Program-made: the position numbers and the translations under genes
Notes under the pieces: model-generated
The model's input: the letters and a program-made list of their open reading frames with translations, nothing else
The model's database searches: none
What the model was told of the DNA's origin: nothing
DNA from: G965200765 sp965203865
Lineage (GTDB): Bacteria; Pseudomonadota; Gammaproteobacteria; Arenicellales; JAJDZL01
Reading direction: 5' to 3'
Assembly: GCA_965203865.1 (NCBI GenBank)
Contig: OZ241916.1
Span: forward strand, 2,542,001 to 2,606,000
DNA: 64,000 nucleotides
Shown: positions 34,488 through 43,788 of the stretch, piece after piece
Numbering within the stretch: the stretch's first letter is position 1
Layout of the letters: every line of letters begins with the position of its first letter

Positions 34488-36491
34488 TTATGACAGCAAC
34501 GGCGCTATCACCAAGCTTACAATCGCCATCACATTAATCAGAATGTTCATGGACGGACCGGAAGTGTCCTTGAACGGGTCGCCAACTGTGTCGCCAACAA
34601 CAGTAGCAGTGTGAACATCTGAACCTTTGCCGCCAAGGTTTCCAGACTCTACAAATTTTTTGGCATTGTCCCACGCACCGCCCGCATTCGCCATTGTAAG
34701 CGCGAGCAATACGCAACCGATCAAAGCGCCGCCGAGCATGCCGCCAAGTGCTTCAGCACCCAATGGAGAGAAGCCAACAACTACAGGTGCTGCTACGGCA
34801 AGAACACCCGGCAGAATCATTTTTTTCAAAGCTGCCCGGGTCGCTATGTCTACACATCGCTCGGTATCCGGCTCAGCCTTCCCCTCAAGCAAACCATCGA
34901 TTTCCTTGAATTGCCGGCGAATTTCCTTGATCATTTCAAATGCTGCATCTCCCACTGCCGTCATCGTAATACTGCTTACGAGAAATGGAAAAATACCTCC
35001 CAGAAACATGCCTGCCAGTACTTTGGGATCGTTAATCAGCAACTGAAAATCCGGGTTGTTGTAAGACACAGTTTCAATATAGGCAGTAATAATAGCCAAC
35101 GCTGCCAGCGCGGCTGCGCCAATTGCAAATCCTTTGCCGATTGCTGCCGTGGTATTGCCAACCGCATCAAGCGAATCCGTAATCTCGCGTGTCTCATCGC
35201 CAAGACCAGCCATTTCTGCAATCCCGCCAGCGTTGTCTGCAACTGGACCGTAAGCATCGATCGCCATCGTCATGCCAACGGTGGCCAGCATGCCAACCGC
35301 CGCAATTCCGACTCCGTACAATCCGGCCAGAGAACTGGATATAAAAATAATCGCGCACAGGGTAAGAAGCGGAACCGTTACGGACTGCATTCCAATTGCA
35401 AATCCCCGGATAATGACAGTTGCCGGGCCGGTTTCACCGCCGGTGGCAATTTCCCGTACCGGCTTGCCGCTCGTGTAGTAGTCGGTTACCAGTCCTATGA
35501 TAATTCCACCGACTGCTCCGACAAGAACTGAGCCCCAGACAGACATATCCACGCCAACCCAGTCAACTACGCCAGCTGCAAATACAATGAAGACTAGCGA
35601 TGCTCCTACGGTTCCAATTCGCAGGGCAACCTCCGCCGACTTCGCTGCAAACATTCGAACAGTCAGAATTCCAAGCAATGAGCAAACAATGCCTGCCGAT
35701 GACAACGCCAACGGTAGAAACATCAGAGCATTTTGCGCACCCAGGTCGGAATTGGTGAGTGTTGCGGCAATAGCAATACTGGCAATCATGGCACCGCAGT
35801 AGGATTCAAAGATATCCGAACCCATGCCTGCAACGTCCCCGACATTGTCCCCGACATTGTCTGCGATCACGCCTGGATTCCGTGGATCGTCTTCCGGGAT
35901 TCCAGCTTCAATTTTTCCTACCAGGTCCGCACCAACATCAGCACTCTTGGTGAAAATACCGCCGCCGACACGTGAAAAGAGAGCCACTGAAGATGCCCCC
36001 ATGCCAAATCCATGAATCGCATGAGCCGTTTCAGGATCGGAACCGAAGAACAAATAAAGTATTCCGAGTCCGAACAAGCCCATTGCTGCAATCGTCATCC
36101 CCATAATCGACCCGCTGAAAAACGCTACCGTCAAGGCCTGCGATGCACCGCTTTCATGTGCAGCCATTGTTGTCCTTACATTTGCCTTGGTCGCCGTATA
36201 CATACCGATGTAGCCCGCAGAACCAGAGCAAAGCGCTCCAACCAGAAACGCAAACATGCTATTCAAACCAAGGTCTGAAATAGCAATCAGGATTGCGACA
36301 ACTACGATGAATATGGCCAATATTGAATATTCACGCCGCATGAAAACCATTGCGCCCCTGTGAATGGCAGCGGAGATTTGGACAATTTTTCCTTCTCCTT
36401 CAGGGTAGCGCTTCACCAAGCCATAAATTACCCATGCAGAAATTAACCCTAGTATTCCCAGCACGACCGGGATCCAGCCGCTATTGTTCAT
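34488..36491 (-). CDS. hppA: Membrane-bound ion-translocating pyrophosphatase
   Basis: A 667-residue protein with about 16 membrane spans that couples PPi hydrolysis to ion pumping. Motifs: FTKSADVGADLVGKIEAGIPEDDPRNPGVIADNVGDNVGDVAGMGSD in two acidic clusters, DAYGPVADNAGGIAEMA, and GDTVGDPFKDTSGPSMNILI near the C-terminus. GNTTAAIGKGFAIGAAAL has Ala rather than Lys at the K+ position, which marks the K+-dependent subfamily; H+ or Na+ transport is then open. The ATG at 36491 follows AGGAG; the TTG at 36509 is not needed. Convergent with pfp, 6 nt from the small gene. Confidence 0.95.
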   Translation of the reverse strand: MNNSGWIPVVLGILGLISAWVIYGLVKRYPEGEGKIVQISAAIHRGAMVFMRREYSILAIFIVVVAILIAISDLGLNSMFAFLVGALCSGSAGYIGMYTATKANVRTTMAAHESGASQALTVAFFSGSIMGMTIAAMGLFGLGILYLFFGSDPETAHAIHGFGMGASSVALFSRVGGGIFTKSADVGADLVGKIEAGIPEDDPRNPGVIADNVGDNVGDVAGMGSDIFESYCGAMIASIAIAATLTNSDLGAQNALMFLPLALSSAGIVCSLLGILTVRMFAAKSAEVALRIGTVGASLVFIVFAAGVVDWVGVDMSVWGSVLVGAVGGIIIGLVTDYYTSGKPVREIATGGETGPATVIIRGFAIGMQSVTVPLLTLCAIIFISSSLAGLYGVGIAAVGMLATVGMTMAIDAYGPVADNAGGIAEMAGLGDETREITDSLDAVGNTTAAIGKGFAIGAAALAALAIITAYIETVSYNNPDFQLLINDPKVLAGMFLGGIFPFLVSSITMTAVGDAAFEMIKEIRRQFKEIDGLLEGKAEPDTERCVDIATRAALKKMILPGVLAVAAPVVVGFSPLGAEALGGMLGGALIGCVLLALTMANAGGAWDNAKKFVESGNLGGKGSDVHTATVVGDTVGDPFKDTSGPSMNILINVMAIVSLVIAPLLS

Positions 36492-37073
36492 AAATGCTCC
36501 TGTGATCAATAGAATTTAACGTATATGGACATTTGATTGTCCTTGCATCCTTGCTTACCTTGATTCAAGTAAAATACAAGAAATTCAACGCTTTCTGGCA
36601 AGTTTTGAAAAATTTGGCAATCGCGTATTTCTACTATGTTCTGTAGAAAGGTTGAAACCCAAAGACGCTAATAAGATACCTCTTTATTGTGATAATGTCC
36701 AACACAAAATCGGGTATGCACCCGGTAAATTCAGCAGTGGAACCAAGTAACACTTGTGGTATCTCCAACAATCATCCGTACCTATTTATATCACACCGAC
36801 AGCGTGAAAACTTCTACCGACAAGATTTTTTCGTTCAATGCGATGCAATGGAACTACCTGCTAATTTTCGCCGCATCGATTTCAACCAACAGAAAACATA
36901 ATACGATATGCCGGAAGGCAACCCTGCGCTTGCCTTTTGCAAATTAAGAATCAGGTTAGTGTATTCGTGTAACTTTGGGATACTATAATCATCAATTCTG
37001 GTATGAAACAGGAGAGCAACTTTTGTTTTTGTGTACCAGTATCCAATAAATACCATCAAAGCAGAGGAAAATT
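36492..37073. other. Intergenic region between hppA and potD with two small hairpins
   Basis: 582 nt without a credible gene. Features: CGGGT-ATGC-ACCCG hairpin (36711-36724); AAGGCAA (36915-36921) and TTGCCTT (36930-36936) followed by TTTT, a terminator-like structure on the plus strand with no gene before it; TATAAT at 36984-36989, a probable -10 for potD with a poor -35. A decayed gene or small RNA between 36690 and 36940 cannot be excluded. Confidence 0.4.
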
Positions 37074-38144
37074 ATGCAAACTCCTGGATTTATTTTCACA
37101 CTCCATCGTGCAGCACTAACTGCCGGAATTTTAGTGCTTGTAATCGGCAGTGCTCTATTTTCCAAAGCCGGATTTGCCGCTGGTGAACTAAATATTTACA
37201 ACTGGGGCAACTACATCAATCCCAAAGTACTAGAACGTTTTGAGCAAGAGTACGATGTAAAAGTAACTCTTGATACGTATGGTTCCAATGAAGAAATGCT
37301 GGCCAAAATTCAAGCGGGTACCACAGAATACGACATTGTCTTTCCGTCGGTGTATATGCACGACATCATGCAAAATCTTGGGCTGCTCTATAAGTCGAAT
37401 ATCAACCAGCATCCTGGCTTCAAGAATATCGACCCCGAATTTCTCATAGCGAAAACTGATCCGAAAGGAGAATGGTGCCTACCGTATGCCTACGGTTCAG
37501 TTGGTATTTTCTATAACAGGAAACTTGTACCGGAACTCAATTCCTGGGAGGAATTCTTCGCCATTCCAGAGAAGACAGGACACAAGATTGTGATGCTGGA
37601 CGACATACGCGAAACCATCGGAGTTGGATTGATCATGAATGGATATTCGGTCAATAGTCGGAACCCCGATGAATTGAAAGCGGCGCAAGACTTTCTGCTA
37701 AAGCGCAAAGACCGGATTTCTGACTTGATCTTTGACGCTGTCCCGCTAGTCATATCAGGTGACATGGCCGCAGCCCACTGGTTCGACGGGGCTAATATGT
37801 GGGTAAAAGAAAACCCTGAAGAACTTGGCTATGTGATTCCGGCAGAAGGCGCAACCATGTATCAGGACCATATCTGCATCCTCAAATCAGCGCCGAACAA
37901 AGAAAACGCCGTGAAATTTCTTGAATTCTATCTGAACCCGGAAATTCCGGCGCTCAATATGGCGCAGCTAATGAACGGGTCGGCCAACACTGCCGCTCGG
38001 GAACTTGCACCTGACTATGTGAAAGACAACCCGAATATCAATATTTCTTCAGATGTTCTGGCTCGATTGCAGATTTTCGAGGACTTGGGAAAAGATTTGA
38101 AAATGTACAATCGAATCTGGACCAAGTTTCGCACTGCCCAGTAA
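37074..38144 (+). CDS. potD: Polyamine ABC transporter substrate-binding protein (PotD/PotF family)
   Basis: A 356-residue periplasmic binding protein with an N-terminal signal (LTAGILVLVIGSALFSKAGFA, cleavage before AGELN). The mature start ELNIYNWGNYINPKVLERFEQEYDVKVTLDTYGSNEEML is classic, and TEYDIVFPSVYMHDIM, PYAYGSVGIFYNRK, MLDDIRETIGVGL and YVIPAEGATMYQDHICI form the polyamine cleft, including the acidic and aromatic positions. It follows AGAGGAAAATT. Genes for the ATPase and permeases are absent; a fragment of potC remains 150 nt downstream, so the transporter here is incomplete unless encoded elsewhere. Confidence 0.92.
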   Translation: MQTPGFIFTLHRAALTAGILVLVIGSALFSKAGFAAGELNIYNWGNYINPKVLERFEQEYDVKVTLDTYGSNEEMLAKIQAGTTEYDIVFPSVYMHDIMQNLGLLYKSNINQHPGFKNIDPEFLIAKTDPKGEWCLPYAYGSVGIFYNRKLVPELNSWEEFFAIPEKTGHKIVMLDDIRETIGVGLIMNGYSVNSRNPDELKAAQDFLLKRKDRISDLIFDAVPLVISGDMAAAHWFDGANMWVKENPEELGYVIPAEGATMYQDHICILKSAPNKENAVKFLEFYLNPEIPALNMAQLMNGSANTAARELAPDYVKDNPNINISSDVLARLQIFEDLGKDLKMYNRIWTKFRTAQ

Positions 38145-38451
38145 ACCAATTTATATTGCCACAGCACCTTGCATGGTTGTCTTCGGCATAGGCGCATTAG
38201 CCTTTGCTGGACAACCGCGTACTTTTGACACCTCCTACCTCATGCATAGATAATCTTCTGCCATGAATTAGACCAGCAATTCAAACCTAAAACTTGAACC
38301 GATCATAGAAGTTCTCGACGCAGTGTAAAGCCGGAAATCAACCCAATGGCCACGGTTCTGGTACTATTTTCACTTGTAATTGCCGCAACTGGATTGTATT
38401 TACGTCGGCGGCAGTAAATTACAACACCTTTCTCAGGGAGCGATTCAAACG
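38145..38451. other. Region after potD containing a decayed transporter remnant
   Basis: 307 nt. The first 150 nt show no recognisable gene. A potC tail fragment occupies 38298-38417. AGGGAG at 38435-38440 is the likely ribosome site for the DmpA-type gene, 11 nt before its ATG. Confidence 0.5.
38298..38417 (+). pseudogene. Remnant of a PotC-type polyamine permease (C-terminal tail only)
   Basis: The frame closed by a TGA at 38295 and ending at TAA 38415-38417 encodes SRRSVKPEINPMATVLVLFS followed by a hydrophobic stretch and LYLRRRQ. The pattern R-x-x-V-x-P-E-(I/V)-N-x-x-(A/S)-T then a last membrane helix and a basic tail is characteristic of the PotC/PotI C-terminus. Nothing of the preceding roughly 230 residues is present. 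In the common potD/F-A-B-C order this is what a deletion from just after potD to near the end of potC would leave. Confidence 0.65.
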
Positions 38452-39552
38452 ATGAACAAATCAAGAGCAAGAGAACTCGGACTGGAGTTTCCGGGCATTA
38501 CAGGACCTCGCAACAGTTTGACTGATGTGGCCGGAGTATTGGTGGGACACACTACTCTTATTAACGACAAGCCCGAATCAGGAGGCTTGCCGATTCGAAC
38601 CGGAGTTACTGTTATTTTGCCCAATGGCACAGACCCTGAGCCTCGTCCCATCTGGGCAGGACAGTTCAACCTGAATGGTAATGGAGAAATGACCGGAACC
38701 CACTGGATACAAGATGCCGGGTATTTTTTCGGTCCGATTTGCATTACCAACACCCACTCTGTCGGAATTGTGCACCATGCGGCAACTCGCTGGATGCTGG
38801 ACACATATGCGAATAACTTCGAAGGAAACTACGTATGGGCAATGCCAGTTGTAGCGGAAACATATGACGGAGTTCTAAATGACATCAATGGTCAGCATGT
38901 AAAAGAAGAACATGTGTTTGATGCTATAGCATCTGCTGACAATGGCCCGCCTATGGAGGGAAATGTAGGCGGTGGAACAGGGATGATATGCTATGAATTC
39001 AAAGGCGGGGTTGGCACTTCATCCCGTCTTGTGAACCTTGGAGGTGAAACCTACACAGTTGCCGCACAAGTACAGGCGAACCACGGGCTTCGCGACTGGT
39101 TGAGTATATTGGGGGTACCGGTTGGCCAAGAACTCAGGGAAGACCTGCTGCTTGAACGGGAAACCGGGTCAATAATTGTTATTTTGGGAACGGACGCACC
39201 GCTCTCGCCCTTGTATATGAGACATCTGGCGCGACGAGCCGCTGTGGGTATTGGACGAAACGGCACCCCTGGCGGCAACAGTTCGGGAGATATATTTCTC
39301 GCGTTCAGCACAGCAAACAAGCAGCGACTGCCTGAATTGTCTCCGCCGCTACTACAATTTCAGTACTTGAACGGGGAATTGATAGACCCGCTGTATCTAG
39401 CCGCAGTCGAAGCAGTGGAAGAATCCGTTGTCAATGCATTGGTTGCCGCAGAATCCATGACAACCGTGAAGCCGCCCGGAAAGATGTGCCGGTCAATTGA
39501 TCATCAGCAACTGTGCGACATCATGCGCAAGTACGGTCGACTTGCCAAGTAG
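38452..39552 (+). CDS. P1-family (DmpA/BapA-like) beta-aminopeptidase
   Basis: A 366-residue Ntn-type self-processing peptidase. NSLTDVAGVLVGHTTL at the start, PIRTGVTVILP, GTHWIQDAGYFFGPICITNTHSVGIV, and GNVGGGTGMICYEFKGGVGTSSR are conserved. GIGRNGTPGGNSSGDIFLAFS contains the Ser that, in DmpA, becomes the N-terminal nucleophile after cleavage at Gly/Asn-Ser. The family cleaves N-terminal D-Ala, L-Ala or beta-amino acids from small peptides. No export signal is seen. The open frame reaches 38380, but ATG 38452 is the natural start. Confidence 0.88.
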   Translation: MNKSRARELGLEFPGITGPRNSLTDVAGVLVGHTTLINDKPESGGLPIRTGVTVILPNGTDPEPRPIWAGQFNLNGNGEMTGTHWIQDAGYFFGPICITNTHSVGIVHHAATRWMLDTYANNFEGNYVWAMPVVAETYDGVLNDINGQHVKEEHVFDAIASADNGPPMEGNVGGGTGMICYEFKGGVGTSSRLVNLGGETYTVAAQVQANHGLRDWLSILGVPVGQELREDLLLERETGSIIVILGTDAPLSPLYMRHLARRAAVGIGRNGTPGGNSSGDIFLAFSTANKQRLPELSPPLLQFQYLNGELIDPLYLAAVEAVEESVVNALVAAESMTTVKPPGKMCRSIDHQQLCDIMRKYGRLAK

Positions 39553-39575
39553 CCGCCTGTTTTGTTTCGCATCGT

Positions 39576-40478
39576 CTATTTGACAGAAGTTTTTCTTGCT
39601 CTTGGGTGAGCTTCGTCATAGATCTTTGTCAGGTGCCCAAAGTCCAGATGAGTGTATTTCTGAGTGGTTGAAATGTTGGAATGACCCAGCAATTCCTGAA
39701 CCGCCCGAAGGTCGCTACTGGATGTAAGGATATGCGTGGCAAACGAATGACGAAGCATGTGCGGGTGAACCCCTACCGGAAGTCCTTGTTCCACGGCTCT
39801 CAGTTCAATTCGTTTTTGAATCGTTCGAACATTCGGTCGAGTTCCGTTGCGACTTACAAATAGTGATGTTTCATCACTCCCCGCCAACTCTTCTCGGCAG
39901 GCAAGCCACTTTTCAAGGGCATCGATAGCGCACCGACCCAGTGGCACAATACGTTCCTTGGAACCTTTTCCAAGCACTCGAACAAACTCAGCTTCGAAAT
40001 TCAAATCACCAACATTCAAAGAAACCAGTTCCTGAAGCCTGAGGCCGGAAGAATAGAAAAGCTCCAGAATTGCCTTGTCCCGGATACTGAGTGTGTCGCT
40101 GCCTTTGACTTCTACAAGATTGATCGCCTGCTCCGGTGTCAATACTTTCGGAAGAGACTTGGGTGATTTTGGAGCTGGTACTCCGTCAAACGGATTTATC
40201 TTGCACAGATTCTCACGGGCGAGATAACGGTAAAACGACCGTATTGCTGCCAGCATTCTTGAAATGCTGCTACCAGACAGGCCACTCTGAAATCGGTCTG
40301 CTACAAATGCTCTTGCACGCTTGGGCTGAATCTTCTGCCACGTCGAAATACCGTATCGCTCGCAGTAATCATTCAACGCTTCCAGGTCCCGCCTGTAATT
40401 GAAAACCGTATTGGGGGACAACCTTCGCTCGGTTTCAAGATGATTAATAAACGAATTCAGTTGATTTTGCTGTGGCAC
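39576..40478 (-). CDS. xerC: Tyrosine recombinase XerC
   Basis: A 300-residue site-specific recombinase for chromosome dimer resolution at dif with XerD and FtsK. SAM-like N-terminal domain (LNSFINHLETERRLSPNTVFNYRRDLEALNDYC) and catalytic domain with R (SSGLRLQELVSLNVGDL), K (GKGSKERIVPL), HxxR (HPHMLRHSFATHIL), H (LGHSNISTTQKYTHLDF) including the Tyr nucleophile. The GTG at 40478 sits 7 nt after AGGAGG; the longer frame to 40529 runs into dapF. The gene follows dapF by 38 nt. The DUF484 gene often found between them is missing. Confidence 0.93.
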   Translation of the reverse strand: MPQQNQLNSFINHLETERRLSPNTVFNYRRDLEALNDYCERYGISTWQKIQPKRARAFVADRFQSGLSGSSISRMLAAIRSFYRYLARENLCKINPFDGVPAPKSPKSLPKVLTPEQAINLVEVKGSDTLSIRDKAILELFYSSGLRLQELVSLNVGDLNFEAEFVRVLGKGSKERIVPLGRCAIDALEKWLACREELAGSDETSLFVSRNGTRPNVRTIQKRIELRAVEQGLPVGVHPHMLRHSFATHILTSSSDLRAVQELLGHSNISTTQKYTHLDFGHLTKIYDEAHPRARKTSVK

Positions 40479-40516
40479 GTTCAATCCTCCTGCCAGACTC
40501 AAATCCAGTCTGCATC

Positions 40517-41374
40517 TTACCTCTCCCAAACCCCTTTGAACTCATACTCTGTCGGGCCAGTAAGATACACCTGACCATCAGTACTCTGCTGGTCCCATTC
40601 AACCTGCAATACGCCTCCAGGCAGACTTACATTGACACTTCCGTTGCCGAGTAACCCCATACGCTGTCCTGCAACTACCGCAGCACATGAGCCGCTTCCG
40701 CAGGCAGTTGTCTCACCGACACCGCGTTCGTACACTCGTAATTTGATTGAACTTGAACTTAGCACCTGCATAAATTCAACATTGGTTCTTTCCGGAAACC
40801 CGGGATACGACTCAATCAACGCGCCAAGCTTGCCCACGGGCGCCTGTTCAACATCGTCTACAACAATTACTGCGTGGGGGTTTCCAATTGCCAGTGCGAA
40901 AATTTCAACAATCTCGCCTTCGACATCAAGTTCGTACCGAAACTTTTGCTCATTTGCTATAAACGGAATCCTTTCTGGCCGAAATTCAGGTACTCCCAAG
41001 GAAGCCGTAACACTCAAGTCGTCGTTAATCGTGCATAATAGTATGGTTGAATTCGTAGTTAGCCAAATTGATTTCCCCAACGCAAGTCCAATATCGTATA
41101 AATATCGCGCTACGCAACGGGCTCCGTTGCCGCACTGAGAAGACTGAGACCCATCGTGGTTGAAAATTTGAAAATCAAAATTTGCTTTGTTGTCTCCAGA
41201 ACCGGATTTTTCAGAATGATGAGAACTGACTATCAATATCTGATCGCAACCGATGCCGTTTTGCCGGTCGGCAATCGCTTTTGCATCGGATTCAGTTAGC
41301 CGCACGTCCTGAGATACACCGTTGAATACGACAAAGTCATTTCCCAGGGAGTTCATCTTGTTAAATTCAAGCAT
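40517..41374 (-). CDS. dapF: Diaminopimelate epimerase
   Basis: A 285-residue cofactor-independent racemase that converts LL-DAP to meso-DAP for lysine and murein. It has both active-site cysteines: QCGNGARCVARYL and TTACGSGSCAAVVAGQR. KMNSLGNDFVVFNG opens the protein, and NPHAVIVVDDVE is in the middle. Length and start are typical. First gene of a dapF-xerC unit, divergent from a small membrane-protein gene. Confidence 0.96.
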   Translation of the reverse strand: MLEFNKMNSLGNDFVVFNGVSQDVRLTESDAKAIADRQNGIGCDQILIVSSHHSEKSGSGDNKANFDFQIFNHDGSQSSQCGNGARCVARYLYDIGLALGKSIWLTTNSTILLCTINDDLSVTASLGVPEFRPERIPFIANEQKFRYELDVEGEIVEIFALAIGNPHAVIVVDDVEQAPVGKLGALIESYPGFPERTNVEFMQVLSSSSIKLRVYERGVGETTACGSGSCAAVVAGQRMGLLGNGSVNVSLPGGVLQVEWDQQSTDGQVYLTGPTEYEFKGVWER

Positions 41375-41407
41375 TGGAAATTCTCAATTCATAGAAACAG
41401 GTGTATT

Positions 41408-41671
41408 GTGGGACGATTGACCGCAGACAGATTTATTGAAACACTGCGCAAATTTCCGCTTTGGCTTCGAACTACCATAGGTATATTGCTCGTTTTCTTC
41501 GGTTTCCTTGGTTTCTTGCCGGTTGTTGGATTCTGGATGATTCCGCTTGGTTTAATTGTACTGTCGCTGGACTATCGCATTGCACGGTATCTGTATGTTA
41601 ACTTCCGACTCCTCATTCGACGAATAAAGAGACTTGGCAAACGAAAATCGAAAAAAGCACATTCAAACTAG
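41408..41671 (+). CDS. Small membrane protein, PGPGW-type
   Basis: An 87-residue protein with two hydrophobic segments (LRTTIGILLVFFGFLGFLPVVGFWMIPLGLIVLSLDY) and a very basic C-terminus (LLIRRIKRLGKRKSKKAHSN). The P-V-x-G-x-W-x-x-P-L-G-L core recalls the PGPGW family of uncharacterised transmembrane proteins. Starts with GTG. The 3' end overlaps the cysQ-like gene by 4 nt on the opposite strand. Function unknown. Confidence 0.7.
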   Translation: MGRLTADRFIETLRKFPLWLRTTIGILLVFFGFLGFLPVVGFWMIPLGLIVLSLDYRIARYLYVNFRLLIRRIKRLGKRKSKKAHSN

Positions 41672-42510
41672 CAAATTTCTTTTTCAACATAGTCAATCCA
41701 TGGAAACGCTCCTCCGCCCATTGCGAGAAACCATGGATTTTCCAAACTTGGCTTGTTGTACGACAGTGACTGCCTGCTGCTCAAGTCCAAAACAGAACCG
41801 CCCGCACTTTCAAGAACACATTGTCCAGCAGCGGTATCCCACTCGCTTGTACGTCCAAATCCAGGGTACACATCAGCGACCCCCTCTGCCATCAAGCAGA
41901 ACTTGAACGAGCTGAACACCATGCTGAGATCAGACTCTACAGAGTTCACGGTCAGCGCATCCATGAATTTTTCGAGCGGTTTACGCTTGCGAGAAATACT
42001 TGCAATAACCCTTGCCTCTTTGCCCGCAAAACGATGGACTGCGATTGATGCCGATTCACCCGTTTTTTCGTCGATACGGCAAGCACCTTGACCCTTGGCA
42101 CCCCAGTGAGTACAGTTTCTGATGGGATTGTGCACTACGCCAAGAATCGGCTCGCCGTGCCCAATAAGTGCAATGTTTATAGTAAAGTCTCCGTGCCCGC
42201 GAATAAACGAATTGGTTCCGTCAATAGGGTCGACCAGCCAGAAAAAATCCCAGTGCTGACGCTCGCGAAAGTTAGGAATATTGCTGTTTTCTTCTGAAAC
42301 TACAGGAATTTTCGGAGTCAGACGATTTATCCCGGTATCAATAATTTCATGTGCTGCGTGGTCCGCCGCAGTTACTTTGGTACCGTCTCCTTTAATTTGA
42401 ATTGTATAATTTCCTTGATAGTACTCCATTGTGGCATTGCCTGCTTCAACAGACAACTGCACAGCTGGATTTATCAATTGCGACAGATCAGGAGATTCGG
42501 AGTTTTGCAT
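41668..42510 (-). CDS. CysQ-like 3'(2'),5'-bisphosphate nucleotidase (inositol-phosphatase family)
   Basis: A 280-residue Mg-dependent phosphatase. Metal ligands: VVSEENSN (Glu), WLVDPIDGTNSFIRG (DPxDGT), SEWDTAAGQCVLESAGGSV. The family dephosphorylates PAP or PAPS (CysQ) or inositol phosphate. Length and the N-terminal KGDGTKVTAADHAAHEII favour CysQ, but DGTNSFI rather than DGTKEF leaves substrate open. Removing PAP would matter in a cell handling sulfate esters; a choline-sulfatase gene is 1.3 kb away, though that link is weak. Confidence 0.82.
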   Translation of the reverse strand: MQNSESPDLSQLINPAVQLSVEAGNATMEYYQGNYTIQIKGDGTKVTAADHAAHEIIDTGINRLTPKIPVVSEENSNIPNFRERQHWDFFWLVDPIDGTNSFIRGHGDFTINIALIGHGEPILGVVHNPIRNCTHWGAKGQGACRIDEKTGESASIAVHRFAGKEARVIASISRKRKPLEKFMDALTVNSVESDLSMVFSSFKFCLMAEGVADVYPGFGRTSEWDTAAGQCVLESAGGSVLDLSSRQSLSYNKPSLENPWFLAMGGGAFPWIDYVEKEIC

Positions 42511-42605
42511 GCGGTCACAAATTCAAGCAACGATTGATCGCCTTATTATATCCCTAATTTATTGAGTCTTTCCTGCCACAAGGAAATCGTAATCGAATTC
42601 TGTTG

Positions 42606-43694
42606 ATGACACCCACTGAAAAACACTTGGCCAACATTCAGAATTTGGGGTTCGAAAATGACGAAACTCAGTTGCAGGCGATTTCACACTTCCAGGCGTT
42701 GTACGACCGGTTGACTGCTGGCCAAGGGTCAAAACGAAACCTGGTCCAAAGGCTATTCAGCACAAAAAAGTCGGAACAAACATTGGGATTGTACCTGTGG
42801 GGCGGAGTGGGCCGCGGCAAAACATATTTGATGGACCTGTTTTTTGAAACCGTACCGATAAAAGAAAAAGTCAGGTACCATTTCCACCGATACATGCTGT
42901 CCGTTCACGATGACTTGAAAAGCTTGAGAGATACACAGGACCCATTGGCTGTAACTGCAAAACGGTTTGCATCTCGCTATCGCCTGTTGTGCCTGGATGA
43001 ATTCGCCGTACTGGAAATTGGCGATGCCGTCATACTCGCAAGATTGCTGAAGGCGCTCATCAACAATAATGTTGTACTGGTAACAACCTCAAACACTTGT
43101 CCAAACGATTTGTATACGGGCGGTTTGCAGAGAGACAGGTTTCTTCCCGCGATCAAATTGATCAATCAACACACAAATGTTGTAAAGATCAGTGAAGGAA
43201 TTGACTATCGCTTAAAGTCGCTGTCAGGCAAGACACTTTACCATAGTCCGTTGGGGGATGAATCTGACAAAGCTCTTGAGAACGACTACAGGCAAATCTG
43301 CGATGGCGGAGAAGAATTTGCAAGTCCTCTTGAAATTCTTGGTCGTCCAATTCGTACGCAACGTCAAACCCACAATCTAGTCTGGTTTGAATTCAATGAT
43401 ATTTGCGACGGACCACGGTCAAAAGCCGACTATATTGAAATTGCAAACTGCTACCGAACCGTAATGATTTCAAATATTCCAGTTTTAACGTGGGAGCTGG
43501 AAAATCAGGCGCACCGTTTTATTCAACTTATTGACGAGTTCTACGACCACGGCGTTCACCTGATTGTCTCTGCTGAACAAGAACCAGAATCGCTGTATAC
43601 AGGCAAGCGATTCACCAAGGAGTTCAAACGTACTGCAAGCCGTCTTGGAGAAATGCAAACAAATGCCTATTTATCCAGAATTCACGGCAAGTAA
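42606..43694 (+). CDS. zapE: AFG1-family ATPase ZapE
   Basis: A 362-residue P-loop ATPase that binds FtsZ and modulates cell division under stress in E. coli. GLYLWGGVGRGKTYLMDLFFE (Walker A), HFHRYMLSVHDDLKSL, LLCLDEFAVLEIGDAVIL (Walker B; the usual Glu-Phe-x-V-x-D-I-x-D-A pattern), LVTTSNTCPNDLYTGGLQRDRFLPAI and LVSAEQEPESLY-like C-terminal blocks are all present. Length fits the bacterial family. Transcribed alone, divergent from the cysQ-like gene. Confidence 0.92.
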   Translation: MTPTEKHLANIQNLGFENDETQLQAISHFQALYDRLTAGQGSKRNLVQRLFSTKKSEQTLGLYLWGGVGRGKTYLMDLFFETVPIKEKVRYHFHRYMLSVHDDLKSLRDTQDPLAVTAKRFASRYRLLCLDEFAVLEIGDAVILARLLKALINNNVVLVTTSNTCPNDLYTGGLQRDRFLPAIKLINQHTNVVKISEGIDYRLKSLSGKTLYHSPLGDESDKALENDYRQICDGGEEFASPLEILGRPIRTQRQTHNLVWFEFNDICDGPRSKADYIEIANCYRTVMISNIPVLTWELENQAHRFIQLIDEFYDHGVHLIVSAEQEPESLYTGKRFTKEFKRTASRLGEMQTNAYLSRIHGK

Positions 43695-43788
43695 ATTTGC
43701 AAAAACCGAAATCTTCCGCTTGAATTTCAAGTAAAATTCAAAGAATATTTACAACCAGTTTATTTTTTCAATATCAAATAGTTACATA

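Noticed and set aside
37074..39552. potD and the DmpA-type peptidase as one functional operon
   Set aside because: The 307-nt gap holds a potC remnant and a separate ribosome site; there is no evidence for joint function.
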